A DNA stretch of 41,052 nt, taken from contig CADCEQ010000019.1 in assembly GCA_902800435.1 (NCBI GenBank), positions 1 through 41,052 of the forward strand, read 5' to 3'. Positions 8,676 through 16,428 of the stretch are shown piece by piece (positions within the stretch are counted from its first letter, which is position 1; each line of letters opens with the position of its first letter). The DNA is from an uncultured Prevotellaceae bacterium (lineage in GTDB: Bacteria > Bacteroidota > Bacteroidia > Bacteroidales > Bacteroidaceae). The notes beneath the pieces were generated by a model that did no database searches, was not told where the DNA came from, and saw only the letters and a program-made list of their open reading frames with translations. The translations under genes were made by a program, and so were the position numbers.

Positions 8676-10568
8676 ATGGCACAGACAGATCTATTCGGAA
8701 ACAGCGTACCCACACTGCCCAACCTCGTGCTCGAAGAGCCTACTGCCGACCAATGGGGTGCCATCGTCGACTTCCTGGAGAGCCGCTCCACCAAGAACCA
8801 GCTGCTCAACTACGCCGGAGCGCTCGCCCCATGGTTAAGCAAGTACGGTAAGGTGATGCGCACTACCAGAAACGGCCGCGTCGTAGAAGCTACAGAAGCC
8901 ATGCTGATGTCGAAACCCAACGCCTCGAAACATAACATCGCCCAAGGGCTGGCCCTCGTCCTGGCCAGCGAACAGAACTTGAAGATGTATGTCGACTCGA
9001 TGAGCAACGAACTTCAAGAGTTGTGGCGCACGCTGCTCTTCAAGCTGTTTGTCACCCAGAAGGAAGCCAAACAGATACTCAAGACCACCAGCAACCTGTT
9101 CAGTCAGGAGCGCTTATACTATTACTATAGCGACAAGGTTGTCTGGAACAAGCGCGAGTTCGGCTGGTTCACAACCAGCAACTTCCGCTCCGCCGAGGTG
9201 GGGAGCTATGGCTACCGCGACTACGAGGCCTACATCACCGTCAGTCCGGCCGTTCACGCCCTCTTCCTGCCCGTCTTCTTCCCGGAGACTTTTGACCAGG
9301 AGGTAGGAATCAACAATCTGCCTGAAGGGCACTACCGCACCATCAACCTTGAGGCTGACAGCTACGCCCATTACCAGTTGTTCTGCGGCCTCTATCAGCA
9401 AGGGGAGTTTCCCCTGAAGAAGAAAGGTGTAGGCACTGCCGACATGAAGCGCGCCCAGAAGAAATTGTCACTCACTGAGTTCTTCCCCGGCGACACGACG
9501 GAGTTCCGCACCAACCTCCGCGCCTTCTCCTATATACAGCTGCTGACCCTTGCCAAGCAGTTCCTCATCAAGAGCGGCAACCCCACGTACGAACAAACGG
9601 TGCGTCAGTTGCTATGCGAGTTTTCCCGTCTCCACTACTGGTTAGTCGGCCTGCTCTATCCGCACATCAAGGGGCTGCGCCAGCAGATGACCGAATACGG
9701 CAAGCATGGCAAGCTTTGTAACACGATGTTCACCTGGCTTCGCGAAGAGCCTGACCGCTGGGTAAGCATACGCGACATCTATCTGAAAATCTACGGCATC
9801 GAGAATGGCGAGAACACCCAGCGCTTCACCACGCTCGTCTTCCACCCCAACGACGAGCAGTCGACTACGCAGATGACTAATGAGTACACGGGGAATACCA
9901 TTGCCGCCAACAGCTATGCGATGGAGTTCGGCTACACGGGCCTGCAGATGTGTGCCTTCCTCTTGGCCAGCGTCGGCGCTGCCGAGATTGCCATCAACGA
10001 GGACAAGAACCCAGGGTTGTCGCCCTTCGATTCGCTCGAATACATCCGCCTGACGCCCTTAGGCCGATACGCCCTCGACCTGACTGACGAGTACGAAGCA
10101 CCCGAGCAGGAACACATCGCCTACTTCGAGCTCGACCCTGAGCGGCTCATCATCCGCTCGCTCGTCGAGCCCAACCCTTATGCCCAGCTGCTGATGGACA
10201 CCTCGCACGCTATCTCCCGAAACCGCTTCGAGACGTCGGCCCTCTCGTTCCTCGCCAGCTGCCACACCAAGGCCGACGTGGAGTCGAAAATCAAGATCTT
10301 CCGCCAGTTCATATCCAGCGACCTGCCCCCGCTTTGGGAGCAGTTCTTCAAGTCGCTGCTCCAGCACTGTCACCCGCTGAAGGAAGACAAGACTGCCTAC
10401 AAGCGCTACACCCTCGACCCCGAGAACCGCGACCTCGTCCAGCTCGTCACCACCGACCCCGCACTGCGCCAGATTGTCATTCGCGCCGAGGGCTACCGCA
10501 TCATGGTCAAGCAAGAAGACCTCAAGAAGTTCGAGACTCAACTCAAGAAGCACGGCTACCTGTTATGA
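8676..10568 (+). CDS. conserved hypothetical protein coupled to the SNF2 helicase
   Basis: 630 aa, not recognised as a named family. It has no signal peptide or membrane span and looks like a soluble, largely helical protein. A winged-helix-like segment sits around residues 345-370 (CNTMFTWLREEPDRWVSIRDIY). The last 150 residues (from about IAYFELDPERLIIRSL to GYLL) have a pattern reminiscent of the helicase_C_3 / XPB-N-terminal module: strand, LLMDTSHAISRNRFE helix, DLPPLWEQFF, then QIVIRAEGYRIMV. That resemblance is from memory and weak. It starts 7 bp after the helicase stop, and its TGA overlaps the ATG of the protease gene (ATGA). A role as an accessory subunit of the helicase is inferred from position only. 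Confidence 0.8.
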   Translation: MAQTDLFGNSVPTLPNLVLEEPTADQWGAIVDFLESRSTKNQLLNYAGALAPWLSKYGKVMRTTRNGRVVEATEAMLMSKPNASKHNIAQGLALVLASEQNLKMYVDSMSNELQELWRTLLFKLFVTQKEAKQILKTTSNLFSQERLYYYYSDKVVWNKREFGWFTTSNFRSAEVGSYGYRDYEAYITVSPAVHALFLPVFFPETFDQEVGINNLPEGHYRTINLEADSYAHYQLFCGLYQQGEFPLKKKGVGTADMKRAQKKLSLTEFFPGDTTEFRTNLRAFSYIQLLTLAKQFLIKSGNPTYEQTVRQLLCEFSRLHYWLVGLLYPHIKGLRQQMTEYGKHGKLCNTMFTWLREEPDRWVSIRDIYLKIYGIENGENTQRFTTLVFHPNDEQSTTQMTNEYTGNTIAANSYAMEFGYTGLQMCAFLLASVGAAEIAINEDKNPGLSPFDSLEYIRLTPLGRYALDLTDEYEAPEQEHIAYFELDPERLIIRSLVEPNPYAQLLMDTSHAISRNRFETSALSFLASCHTKADVESKIKIFRQFISSDLPPLWEQFFKSLLQHCHPLKEDKTAYKRYTLDPENRDLVQLVTTDPALRQIVIRAEGYRIMVKQEDLKKFETQLKKHGYLL

Positions 10569-11530
10569 AGAACGCTCTTACGCTCATCCTGCTCTGTCTC
10601 CCCTATGCTGCGACACTGTCGCAGCCAGCCCTCCCAGCGGCTGTCGAACCCCTGCTCACTTCGACATGGGGCCAGCGCGCACCCTACAACTTCATGTGCC
10701 CCCTGAAGACACCGACGCCCTGGGGCGGCTATCAGCCCGACGAGCAGCACTGCCGCGTGGGCTGTGTTGCCGTGGCTATGGGGCAGATAATGCGCTACCA
10801 CCAATGGCCCGCTCAAGGCGAGGGCAGCAACAGCGTCGTCTACCCCGTTCTCAGCACCAGCGCCAACACCTTCAGCGTGGACTTCGCTGAGGCCACCTAC
10901 GACTGGGACAACATGATCGACGACTACAGCGGTGACTACACCGAGGCTGAAGGGCGCGCCGTGGCTGAGCTGCTCTACCACTGCGCCGTGGCCAGCAACA
11001 TGCTGTTCGAGAAGACTTTCTCGTTCTCCACCAACTTCACGGCGGGCGATGCCCTCGCGAAATACTTCCACTACGACGGCAGCAGGATGCAGACCCGTAT
11101 GCGCAGCGACTACAGCCGCAGCGAGTGGTTACAGATGATAAGCGAGGAACTGTCCGCCGGCCGCCCCATCTTCTACGAGGCTATCAGCATCAGTCTCACC
11201 GAGGGCGTCTACGCCCACTCGTTCGTCATCGACGGCTATAACGCCGACGGCCTGGTCCACGTCAACTGGGGCTGGTACGGCCACGAGGACGGCTACTACG
11301 ACATCGACCTGCTCGACCCGCCGGGCTATCAGTTCAACTTCTACCAGGACATGATCGTCGGCATTCAGCCCAGCGGGCAGGATACGGGCATCGCCGACAG
11401 CCAGACCCCTGCGCCATCGTCCAATGTCTATACCCTCGACGGCCGCTGCGTCCGCCGCAACGCCACCTCCCTCGACGGTATCCCTGCCGGCCTATACATC
11501 TGGAAAGGGAAGAAAATCGTTGTCAATTGA
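10565..11530 (+). CDS. secreted C10-family (streptopain-like) cysteine protease, no propeptide
   Basis: 321 aa. The ATG at 10565 overlaps the preceding stop (ATGA) and gives a clean signal peptide (MKNALTLILLCLPYAATLSQ), so it is preferred over upstream in-frame starts. The catalytic cysteine is C67 in RVGCVAVAMGQIMRYH, the histidine is H218 in VYAHSFVIDGYN, and HVNWGWYG follows, all as in SpeB/interpain. TWGQRAPYNFMCP before the cysteine marks the start of the mature domain and comes directly after the signal peptide. The inhibitory prodomain of typical C10 enzymes is therefore missing. The C-terminus is a short tail (VYTLDGR...GLYIWKGKKIVVN) shared with other secreted proteins in this window. 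It is oddly placed as the last gene of a helicase operon. Confidence 0.93.
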   Translation: MKNALTLILLCLPYAATLSQPALPAAVEPLLTSTWGQRAPYNFMCPLKTPTPWGGYQPDEQHCRVGCVAVAMGQIMRYHQWPAQGEGSNSVVYPVLSTSANTFSVDFAEATYDWDNMIDDYSGDYTEAEGRAVAELLYHCAVASNMLFEKTFSFSTNFTAGDALAKYFHYDGSRMQTRMRSDYSRSEWLQMISEELSAGRPIFYEAISISLTEGVYAHSFVIDGYNADGLVHVNWGWYGHEDGYYDIDLLDPPGYQFNFYQDMIVGIQPSGQDTGIADSQTPAPSSNVYTLDGRCVRRNATSLDGIPAGLYIWKGKKIVVN

Positions 11531-11639
11531 TAAAGACAACAGCCGGTTAGTTGGCCGTTGGGTTCGCTGCCTATTCCCAGCAGCCGTAGTGTCTGGCAGG
11601 AGGACTTCAGCTACCCCGATACGATTTTTATGTCGAATG
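11531..11639. other. short non-coding gap after the C10 protease
   Basis: I see no gene, hairpin or repeat here. It separates the helicase operon from the HAD gene, whose promoter begins at 11640. Confidence 0.5.
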
Positions 11640-11671
11640 TTTGGCCGTTTCCGCTTTTTCCACTAACTTTG
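11640..11671 (+). promoter_or_regulatory. promoter of the HAD phosphatase gene
   Basis: TTTG at 11640-11643, a 20-nt spacer, then TAACTTTG at 11664-11671, followed by CACC. Both Bacteroidetes promoter elements are present at the right spacing, 35 bp before the ATG at 11707. Confidence 0.75.
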
Positions 11672-11706
11672 CACCTGGTTTGTATCAACACGAGCTTATC
11701 GCAATC

Positions 11707-12495
11707 ATGAATCAAAGATACGCACTGTTTTTCGATATCGACGGTACGCTGGTCAGCTTCAAGACCCACGAGATTCCACCGTCCACTATCTTCGCCCTGA
11801 CACAGGCTAAGGCCAACGGCTCGCGCGTCTATATCGCCACTGGCCGGCCGCCGATTATCATCACCAACCTCGGCGCCATCGGGCATCTCATCGACGGCTA
11901 CATCACCACCAACGGCGCCCTCTGCTATGTCGGCGACGAGATGGTCTGCTGCCAGCCCATCGCCAAGGCCGACGTGATGACGTGTGTCGACGATGCACGG
12001 GATAAGGGCTACAGCCTCATCGTCGTGGGGCGCAGCGACGTGGCTGTTCTCGACCCCAAGGGCGATGTCGACCGCATCTTCCGCCAGATGCTGGCCGTGA
12101 AAAACCTCGACAAGGCTTCGCCGCTCGATGTTGTGCTCCAGCAGGACATCCTGCAACTCACGCCCTTCTTCACCACCGACTACGAGCCGCTGTTGATGGC
12201 CCGACTGCCGCAGTGCGTCTCCGGCCGCTGGCATCCAGAGTTCACCGACATCACCGCCAACGGTGCCGACAAGGGCAAGGGCATCCTCGCCATGGCCCGC
12301 CACGAGGGCTTCAACCCCGACCGCACCATCGCTTTCGGCGACGGCGGCAACGACACCTCGATGATTCTACAAGCCGGCATCGGCATTGCCATGGGCAACG
12401 CCATCGACGACCTCAAGCGCCAGGCCGACTACGTCACTACCACCGTCGACGACGACGGCATCCTGAATGCCCTCCGCCATTTCAAGGTGGTATAA
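11707..12495 (+). CDS. Cof-type HAD-superfamily phosphatase (HAD-IIB)
   Basis: 262 aa. Motif I FFDIDGTL carries the nucleophile D10 and general acid D12. Motif II is IATGRPP, motif III the lysine in ADKGKGIL, and motif IV FGDGGNDTSM. The long insertion between motifs II and III is the type IIB cap. Family members dephosphorylate small metabolites such as sugar phosphates or flavin precursors; the substrate here cannot be assigned. The ATG at 11707 places the catalytic motif at the usual distance from the N-terminus, and an upstream TTG in frame lies within the promoter. It is followed 41 bp later by the superoxide dismutase gene and may be co-transcribed with it. Confidence 0.93.
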   Translation: MNQRYALFFDIDGTLVSFKTHEIPPSTIFALTQAKANGSRVYIATGRPPIIITNLGAIGHLIDGYITTNGALCYVGDEMVCCQPIAKADVMTCVDDARDKGYSLIVVGRSDVAVLDPKGDVDRIFRQMLAVKNLDKASPLDVVLQQDILQLTPFFTTDYEPLLMARLPQCVSGRWHPEFTDITANGADKGKGILAMARHEGFNPDRTIAFGDGGNDTSMILQAGIGIAMGNAIDDLKRQADYVTTTVDDDGILNALRHFKVV

Positions 12496-12536
12496 AACCA
12501 ATTCAATGTTCAGTGCTAAATAACCAATAACTAATT

Positions 12537-13124
12537 ATGGAGAAGTTTGAACTAATGGCGCTCCCTTACGCGCCGGAGGCCTTAGAGCCAGTTATCAGCC
12601 GCGAGACCATCGCCTTCCACCATGGGAAGCATCTCGCCGGCTACGTGAATAACCTCAATGCCCTTTTGGCAGACAGCCCATTGGCTGGACTGCCGCTGGA
12701 GGAGATTGTCAGGCAGGCCAGTGGCGGCGTGCTGAACAATGCAGGGCAGATTCTGAACCATAACCTTTACTTCAGTCAGTTCGGTGCAGCTAAGACCGAC
12801 AATCAACCCGTCGGCAAGCTCGCCGAGGCCATCGTCCGCGACTTTGGCTCGTTCGAGGCCTTCAAAGACGAGTTCCAGAAGAAGGGGGCCACGCTCTTCG
12901 GCTCCGGCTGGGTGTGGCTGTCGGCAGACAATGCTGGCAAGCTCGTCATCACACAGGAAACGAATGCCGCCAATCCCGTGCAGAAGGACTTGAAGCCCCT
13001 GCTGACCTTCGACGTCTGGGAGCACGCCTACTATCTGGACTACCAGAACCGCCGTCCCGACCACCTCGCCGCCCTCTGGCAAATCATCGACTGGACGGTC
13101 ATTGAGAACCGCTTTGTCCTGTAA
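12537..13124 (+). CDS. sodB: superoxide dismutase, iron type
   Basis: 195 aa. Dismutates superoxide in the cytoplasm. Metal ligands are H28 (IAFHHGKH), H75 (LNHNLYF), D159 and H163 (DVWEHAYYLDYQNRR). Glutamine Q71, four residues before the second ligand, occupies the place of Gln69 in E. coli FeSOD, which points to the iron or cambialistic type rather than strict manganese. Sequence is full-length for the family. It sits between the HAD and LUD genes in the same direction, with an 7-bp gap to the LUD start. It forms a plausible oxygen-stress cluster with bcp upstream, although the two are on separate transcripts. Confidence 0.97.
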   Translation: MEKFELMALPYAPEALEPVISRETIAFHHGKHLAGYVNNLNALLADSPLAGLPLEEIVRQASGGVLNNAGQILNHNLYFSQFGAAKTDNQPVGKLAEAIVRDFGSFEAFKDEFQKKGATLFGSGWVWLSADNAGKLVITQETNAANPVQKDLKPLLTFDVWEHAYYLDYQNRRPDHLAALWQIIDWTVIENRFVL

Positions 13125-13131
13125 ATTGACC

Positions 13132-13776
13132 ATGACGGATATGACACCAAAAGAACTACGTAACCAGCGGCTGGCAGAGCGGATGATCAAGAGCCTGAAG
13201 CGCCGCAATATGGAAGCCTTCTACTGCCCGACGGCGGCAGAGGCAGTGAGTAAAGTCTCGGAACTGATAGCCGACGGCTGCAGCGTCACCTGGGGCGGCT
13301 CGATGACCATCCGCGACATGGGCATAACTCAGGCACTCAGAGACCGAGGAACGCTGGAGGTGCTTGACCGCGACCTCGTGACCGACCGCGAGGAGGTGGT
13401 AAAAATCTACGAGCGGGCCTTCACGGCCGACGTCTACCTGTCGAGTGCCAACGCCATCTCGGAGGACGGCGTCATCGTGAACATCGACGGCAACGGCAAT
13501 CGCGTGGCCGCCATCACGTGGGGTCCGAAGAAAGTTATCTTCGTCATCGGCCTGAACAAGGTGGCGCAGACCGTCGAGGCCGCCCTGCAGCGCGCCCGCA
13601 GCACGGCTTCGCCCATCAATGCCGCCCGCTTCGACATCAAGACGCCCTGTCAGGTGGACGGCGTCTGCCACAACTGCAATTCGCCCGAGAGCATTTGCAA
13701 CTACGTCCATTTCCTGCGCAATTCGCCGCGTGGCCGCCACACCGTCGTCCTCGTCGGCGAGGACTTTGGCTATTGA
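13132..13776 (+). CDS. LUD-domain (lactate-utilisation type, DUF162) protein
   Basis: 214 aa. The YkgG/LutC-like LUD domain is marked by VTWGGSMTIRDMG (about residues 51-63), DVYLSSANAISEDG, NIDGNGNRVAAI and GPKKVIFVIGLNKV. The C-terminal part has a cysteine set (CQVDGVCHNCNSPESIC) that may bind metal or an Fe-S cluster. LutC-like proteins take part in L-lactate oxidation together with LutA and LutB, but neither is present here. Many solitary DUF162 proteins have no proven role. The ATG at 13132, just after the sod stop, is preferred over an upstream in-frame start at 13102 that would overlap sod by 23 bp. A further ATG at 13141 is also possible. Confidence 0.88.
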   Translation: MTDMTPKELRNQRLAERMIKSLKRRNMEAFYCPTAAEAVSKVSELIADGCSVTWGGSMTIRDMGITQALRDRGTLEVLDRDLVTDREEVVKIYERAFTADVYLSSANAISEDGVIVNIDGNGNRVAAITWGPKKVIFVIGLNKVAQTVEAALQRARSTASPINAARFDIKTPCQVDGVCHNCNSPESICNYVHFLRNSPRGRHTVVLVGEDFGY

Positions 13777-13800
13777 AGAAGGAAAAAATTCAATAAAAAG

Positions 13801-13831
13801 CTTGCTAATTAAATAAAAAACACTATCTTTG
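13801..13831 (+). promoter_or_regulatory. promoter of the dockerin-like / stalk protein operon
   Basis: CTTG at 13801-13804, a 19-nt spacer and TATCTTTG at 13824-13831. The leader to the ATG at 13882 is about 45 nt. Confidence 0.7.
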
Positions 13832-13881
13832 CAGCAGAAAATTGAAATAACAACTGTTGAATCCAAAAAACCTAACTGCCT

Positions 13882-14328
13882 ATGAAGTACCATTTCATGC
13901 AAAAAGACCGTCATTTGTGGCGCATTCTGCTTCTGGTTGTCTTTGCGGTGGCAACGGTTTCCGTGCGTGCTACCGACATCAGGAAGATAAAGCTGATGGT
14001 GAACGGAGAGCTGTTGGAAATACCACTCTCCGACAAACCCCTCATCACCTTTACTGGCAACACGCTGCACATCAAGACCAAAACCCCTGCCACTTCTGCC
14101 AATGTTCCTGTGACGCAGGTGGGAACGGTTGAAATCAAGAGCGCACCAACTCGCGGCGACGCTAACGGCGACGAAATAATCGGAGCCGCCGACGTCAGCG
14201 AGGTGGCCAATCACATCGTCGGCAAGGCTTCAGCTGCTGAGCCTTGGGGAGCCGACTTCAATGGCGACGGCAACATCGACGCCCTTGACATTACTGAGAT
14301 TATCAAGAAAATCATCAACAAAGAATAA
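13882..14328 (+). CDS. small secreted protein with dockerin-like EF-hand module
   Basis: 148 aa. A basic N-terminus and hydrophobic stretch (residues 12-29, ending VRA) form a signal peptide. Residues 31-85 are a small beta-rich region (KIKLMVNGELLEIPLSDKPLITF). Residues 91-146 contain two calcium-loop/helix repeats, GDANGDEIIGAADVSEV and ADFNGDGNIDALDITEI, the hallmark of dockerin type I. Dockerins bind cohesins in cellulosomes. In Bacteroidetes such modules occur in secreted proteins without known scaffoldins, and no cohesin is visible in this window. It shares its promoter with the next gene, 16 bp downstream. An alternative start at M6 would shorten the positively charged end. Confidence 0.8.
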   Translation: MKYHFMQKDRHLWRILLLVVFAVATVSVRATDIRKIKLMVNGELLEIPLSDKPLITFTGNTLHIKTKTPATSANVPVTQVGTVEIKSAPTRGDANGDEIIGAADVSEVANHIVGKASAAEPWGADFNGDGNIDALDITEIIKKIINKE

Positions 14329-14344
14329 TAAAACAACCACAACT

Positions 14345-15127
14345 ATGAAAAAGAGACATTTCCTGGCACTCATCGCCACATTGTTTATTACTTTAGGTGC
14401 CTTTGCACAAACAGGCAATACCTATAGCATGGTGCTCACATTGGCTGACGGCACCGTCATTACCATCGGCCCCAACGACCTCACGAAGCTCGACTTCGTA
14501 GAGGGAACCCTTACAGCAGAGGGCGGTACAAACATTACCGACCTGATGAACAGCATTAAGGACATGCAGGATTTGTTAGCTGCTGTGCAGGAACAAGTAG
14601 CTAAAACACAAATGTCTGTCAAGGATGCAGTGGGACAGATTGAAGCAAACAAAAAAGGTATCTCTGCTTTAGAGGCAAGTGTCAATGATTTGAATGAGAG
14701 TGTGGATGCTTTGAATAAGAGTGTGGATGCTTTGGATAAGAGTGTGGATGCTAAAATAGCAGATAATTACGATAAGATGAAGACGTATACTGATCAAGCG
14801 ATGAAAAATACCGAAGCCAAGCTTAAGGAATATACGAATGATGCGGTTGATTTGTTGCTTGCAGAAATAGCGAAAAACAAAGAAGTCATCACAAATGAAT
14901 ATCACAAGGCTATAGACGACCTACAGACCACCATTAGGCAAAACACAGCCAATATCGAAACAAACACCGCTGATATCGCTGGAAACAAAGCCAATATCGA
15001 AACAAACACCGCTGATATCGCTGGAAACAAAGCCAATATCGAAACAAACGCTGCTGGTATTGATAAGAACAAAGATGCTATTATTGAACTAGTAAAGAAA
15101 CTTCGAGATGCTGGCATAAGAATTTAG
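14345..15127 (+). CDS. secreted coiled-coil stalk protein with tandem repeats
   Basis: 260 aa, no named family. The signal peptide is MKKRHFLALIATLFITLGAFA, then a short head resembling the N-terminal beta region of the preceding dockerin protein (YSMVLTLADGTVITIGPNDL). From about residue 60 to the end it is one long coiled coil. It includes heptad repeats SVDALNK/SVDALDK/SVDAKIA (encoded by 21-bp units near 14699-14759) and 14-residue repeats NIETNTADIAGNKA (42-bp units near 14951-15076). The pattern resembles stalks of trimeric adhesins or tail fibres, but no outer-membrane anchor domain follows. The ATG at 14345 is chosen because it begins the signal peptide. Likely extracytoplasmic; function unknown. 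Confidence 0.8.
   Translation: MKKRHFLALIATLFITLGAFAQTGNTYSMVLTLADGTVITIGPNDLTKLDFVEGTLTAEGGTNITDLMNSIKDMQDLLAAVQEQVAKTQMSVKDAVGQIEANKKGISALEASVNDLNESVDALNKSVDALDKSVDAKIADNYDKMKTYTDQAMKNTEAKLKEYTNDAVDLLLAEIAKNKEVITNEYHKAIDDLQTTIRQNTANIETNTADIAGNKANIETNTADIAGNKANIETNAAGIDKNKDAIIELVKKLRDAGIRI
14951..15076 (+). repeat. 42-bp tandem repeat inside the stalk gene
   Basis: Two identical 42-bp units (14951-14992 and 14993-15034) are followed by a diverged third copy (15035-15076). Each encodes a 14-residue NIETNTADIAGNKA-type unit. The identity of the first two copies suggests recent expansion or slippage. Confidence 0.9.
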
Positions 15128-15137
15128 GATTAATCAT

Positions 15138-15161
15138 GTGGGGTGCGACATCGCGCTCCAC
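15138..15161. repeat. 24-bp imperfect palindrome after the stalk gene
   Basis: The sequence from GTGGGGTGCGA to TCGCGCTCCAC is close to its own reverse complement, with a few non-pairing positions. It lies 10 bp after the stop and 15 bp before the strong terminator. It could be a 3'-end stabilising hairpin or a protein-binding site. Confidence 0.4.
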
Positions 15162-15176
15162 TTTGATATACTCAGA

Positions 15177-15220
15177 GTTTGCTCCGGGTAAAGGGGATAG
15201 TTTACCCGGAGTAAACTTTT
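15177..15220 (+). terminator. rho-independent terminator of the dockerin/stalk operon
   Basis: 16-bp stem: GTTTGCTCCGGGTAAA (15177-15192) pairs with TTTACCCGGAGTAAAC (15201-15216), with one G-U pair and an 8-nt loop, followed by TTTT. Confidence 0.85.
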
Positions 15221-15263
15221 AGTTTGCCCAGCTGTACTTTTTAAGAAGAAAAAGGGCTTTTTC

Positions 15264-15295
15264 TTTGGTGTTTCGCTTGGTTTGCACTACCTTTG
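15264..15295 (+). promoter_or_regulatory. promoter of ychF-lgt
   Basis: TTTG at 15264-15267, a 20-nt spacer, TACCTTTG at 15288-15295 followed by CACCC. It lies 29 bp before the ychF ATG. Confidence 0.78.
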
Positions 15296-15324
15296 CACCC
15301 GAAATAAACGTTTATAAAAGAATA

Positions 15325-16425
15325 ATGGCATTAAAATGTGGTATTGTGGGACTGCCGAACGTCGGCAAGTCCACATTGTTCAACTGCTTGTCGAGTGCGA
15401 AGGCACAGGCAGCAAACTTTCCGTTTTGTACAATCGAGCCGAACGTGGGCGTCATCACCGTGCCCGACGAGCGGCTCACAAAGTTAGCAGAGCTGGTTCA
15501 TCCCGGCCGCATCGTTCCAGCAACGTGCGAAATAGTCGATATAGCAGGTCTGGTGAAAGGCGCGTCGAAGGGCGAGGGCTTGGGAAACAAGTTCCTCGGA
15601 AACATCCGCGAGACGGATGCAATCATTCACGTCCTCCGCTGCTTCGAGGATGAGAACATCACCCACGTCGACGGCACCATCGACCCCATCCGCGACAAGG
15701 AAATCATCGACACCGAGCTGCAGCTGAAGGACCTCGAGACCATCGAGAGCCGGCTGGCCAAGACCGAGAAGGCCGCTGCTGCCGGCAACAAGGATGCTAA
15801 GGTGGAAGTCGCCGTGCTGCACGCTTACAAGGAGGCACTCGACCAGGGCAAGAACGCCCGCGTGGTGGAGTTTGAGTCGAAGGACGAGCAGGACTGCGCC
15901 CGCCAGCTGTTCCTGCTGACGTCTAAGCCCGTGCTCTACGTCTGCAACGTCGGCGAGCAGGATGCCAAGGACGGCAACGACTTTACCCGTAGGGTAGGGG
16001 AGCTGGCCCGGGAAGAGGGTGCCGAGATGATGGTCATCGCCGCCAAGACGGAGGAGGACATTGCCGAACTGGAGTCATACGAGGACAAGCAGATGTTCCT
16101 CGAGGAGCTGGGCTTGGAAGAGAGCAGCGTGAACCGCCTCATCAAGAAGGCCTACGCCCTGCTGAACCTCGAAACGTTCATCACCGCCGGCGAGATGGAG
16201 GTGAAGGCGTGGACCTACAAGAAGGGCTGGAAGGCTCCGCAGTGTGCCGGCGTCATTCACACCGACTTCGAAAAAGGCTTCATCCGCGCCGAAGTCATCA
16301 AGTATGCCGACTACATCCAGTACGGCTCCGAAGCCGCTGTCCGTGAGGCAGGCAAGCTGGCCGTCGAGGGCAAGGACTACGTCGTGCAGGACGGCGACAT
16401 CATGCACTTCCGCTTTAACGTGTAA
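15325..16425 (+). CDS. ychF: redox-regulated ribosome-associated ATPase/GTPase YchF (Obg family)
   Basis: 366 aa, the usual YchF length. G1 is GLPNVGKST (residues 9-17), G3 DIAGLVKGASKGEGLGN, the G4 region LYVCNVGEQD, and the C-terminal TGS domain ends in VQDGDIMHFRFNV. YchF proteins hydrolyse ATP in preference to GTP, associate with ribosomes and act in stress responses. The ATG at 15325 is preferred over an in-frame TTG at 15265, which lies within the -33 promoter element. It is followed 3 bp later by lgt in the same direction. Confidence 0.97.
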   Translation: MALKCGIVGLPNVGKSTLFNCLSSAKAQAANFPFCTIEPNVGVITVPDERLTKLAELVHPGRIVPATCEIVDIAGLVKGASKGEGLGNKFLGNIRETDAIIHVLRCFEDENITHVDGTIDPIRDKEIIDTELQLKDLETIESRLAKTEKAAAAGNKDAKVEVAVLHAYKEALDQGKNARVVEFESKDEQDCARQLFLLTSKPVLYVCNVGEQDAKDGNDFTRRVGELAREEGAEMMVIAAKTEEDIAELESYEDKQMFLEELGLEESSVNRLIKKAYALLNLETFITAGEMEVKAWTYKKGWKAPQCAGVIHTDFEKGFIRAEVIKYADYIQYGSEAAVREAGKLAVEGKDYVVQDGDIMHFRFNV

Positions 16426-16428
16426 ACT

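Noticed and set aside
7358..8809. 483-codon open frame on the minus strand
   Set aside because: It is antisense to the SNF2 helicase, has no family features, and reflects the codon bias of the real gene.
10334..10564. Longer N-terminus for the C10 protease
   Set aside because: It would lie in an alternate frame over the 3' end of the preceding gene and is arginine/proline-rich. The ATG at 10565 gives a normal signal peptide.
14951..15076. Repeats as a CRISPR array
   Set aside because: The units are directly adjacent, without spacers, and in frame within a coiled-coil coding sequence.
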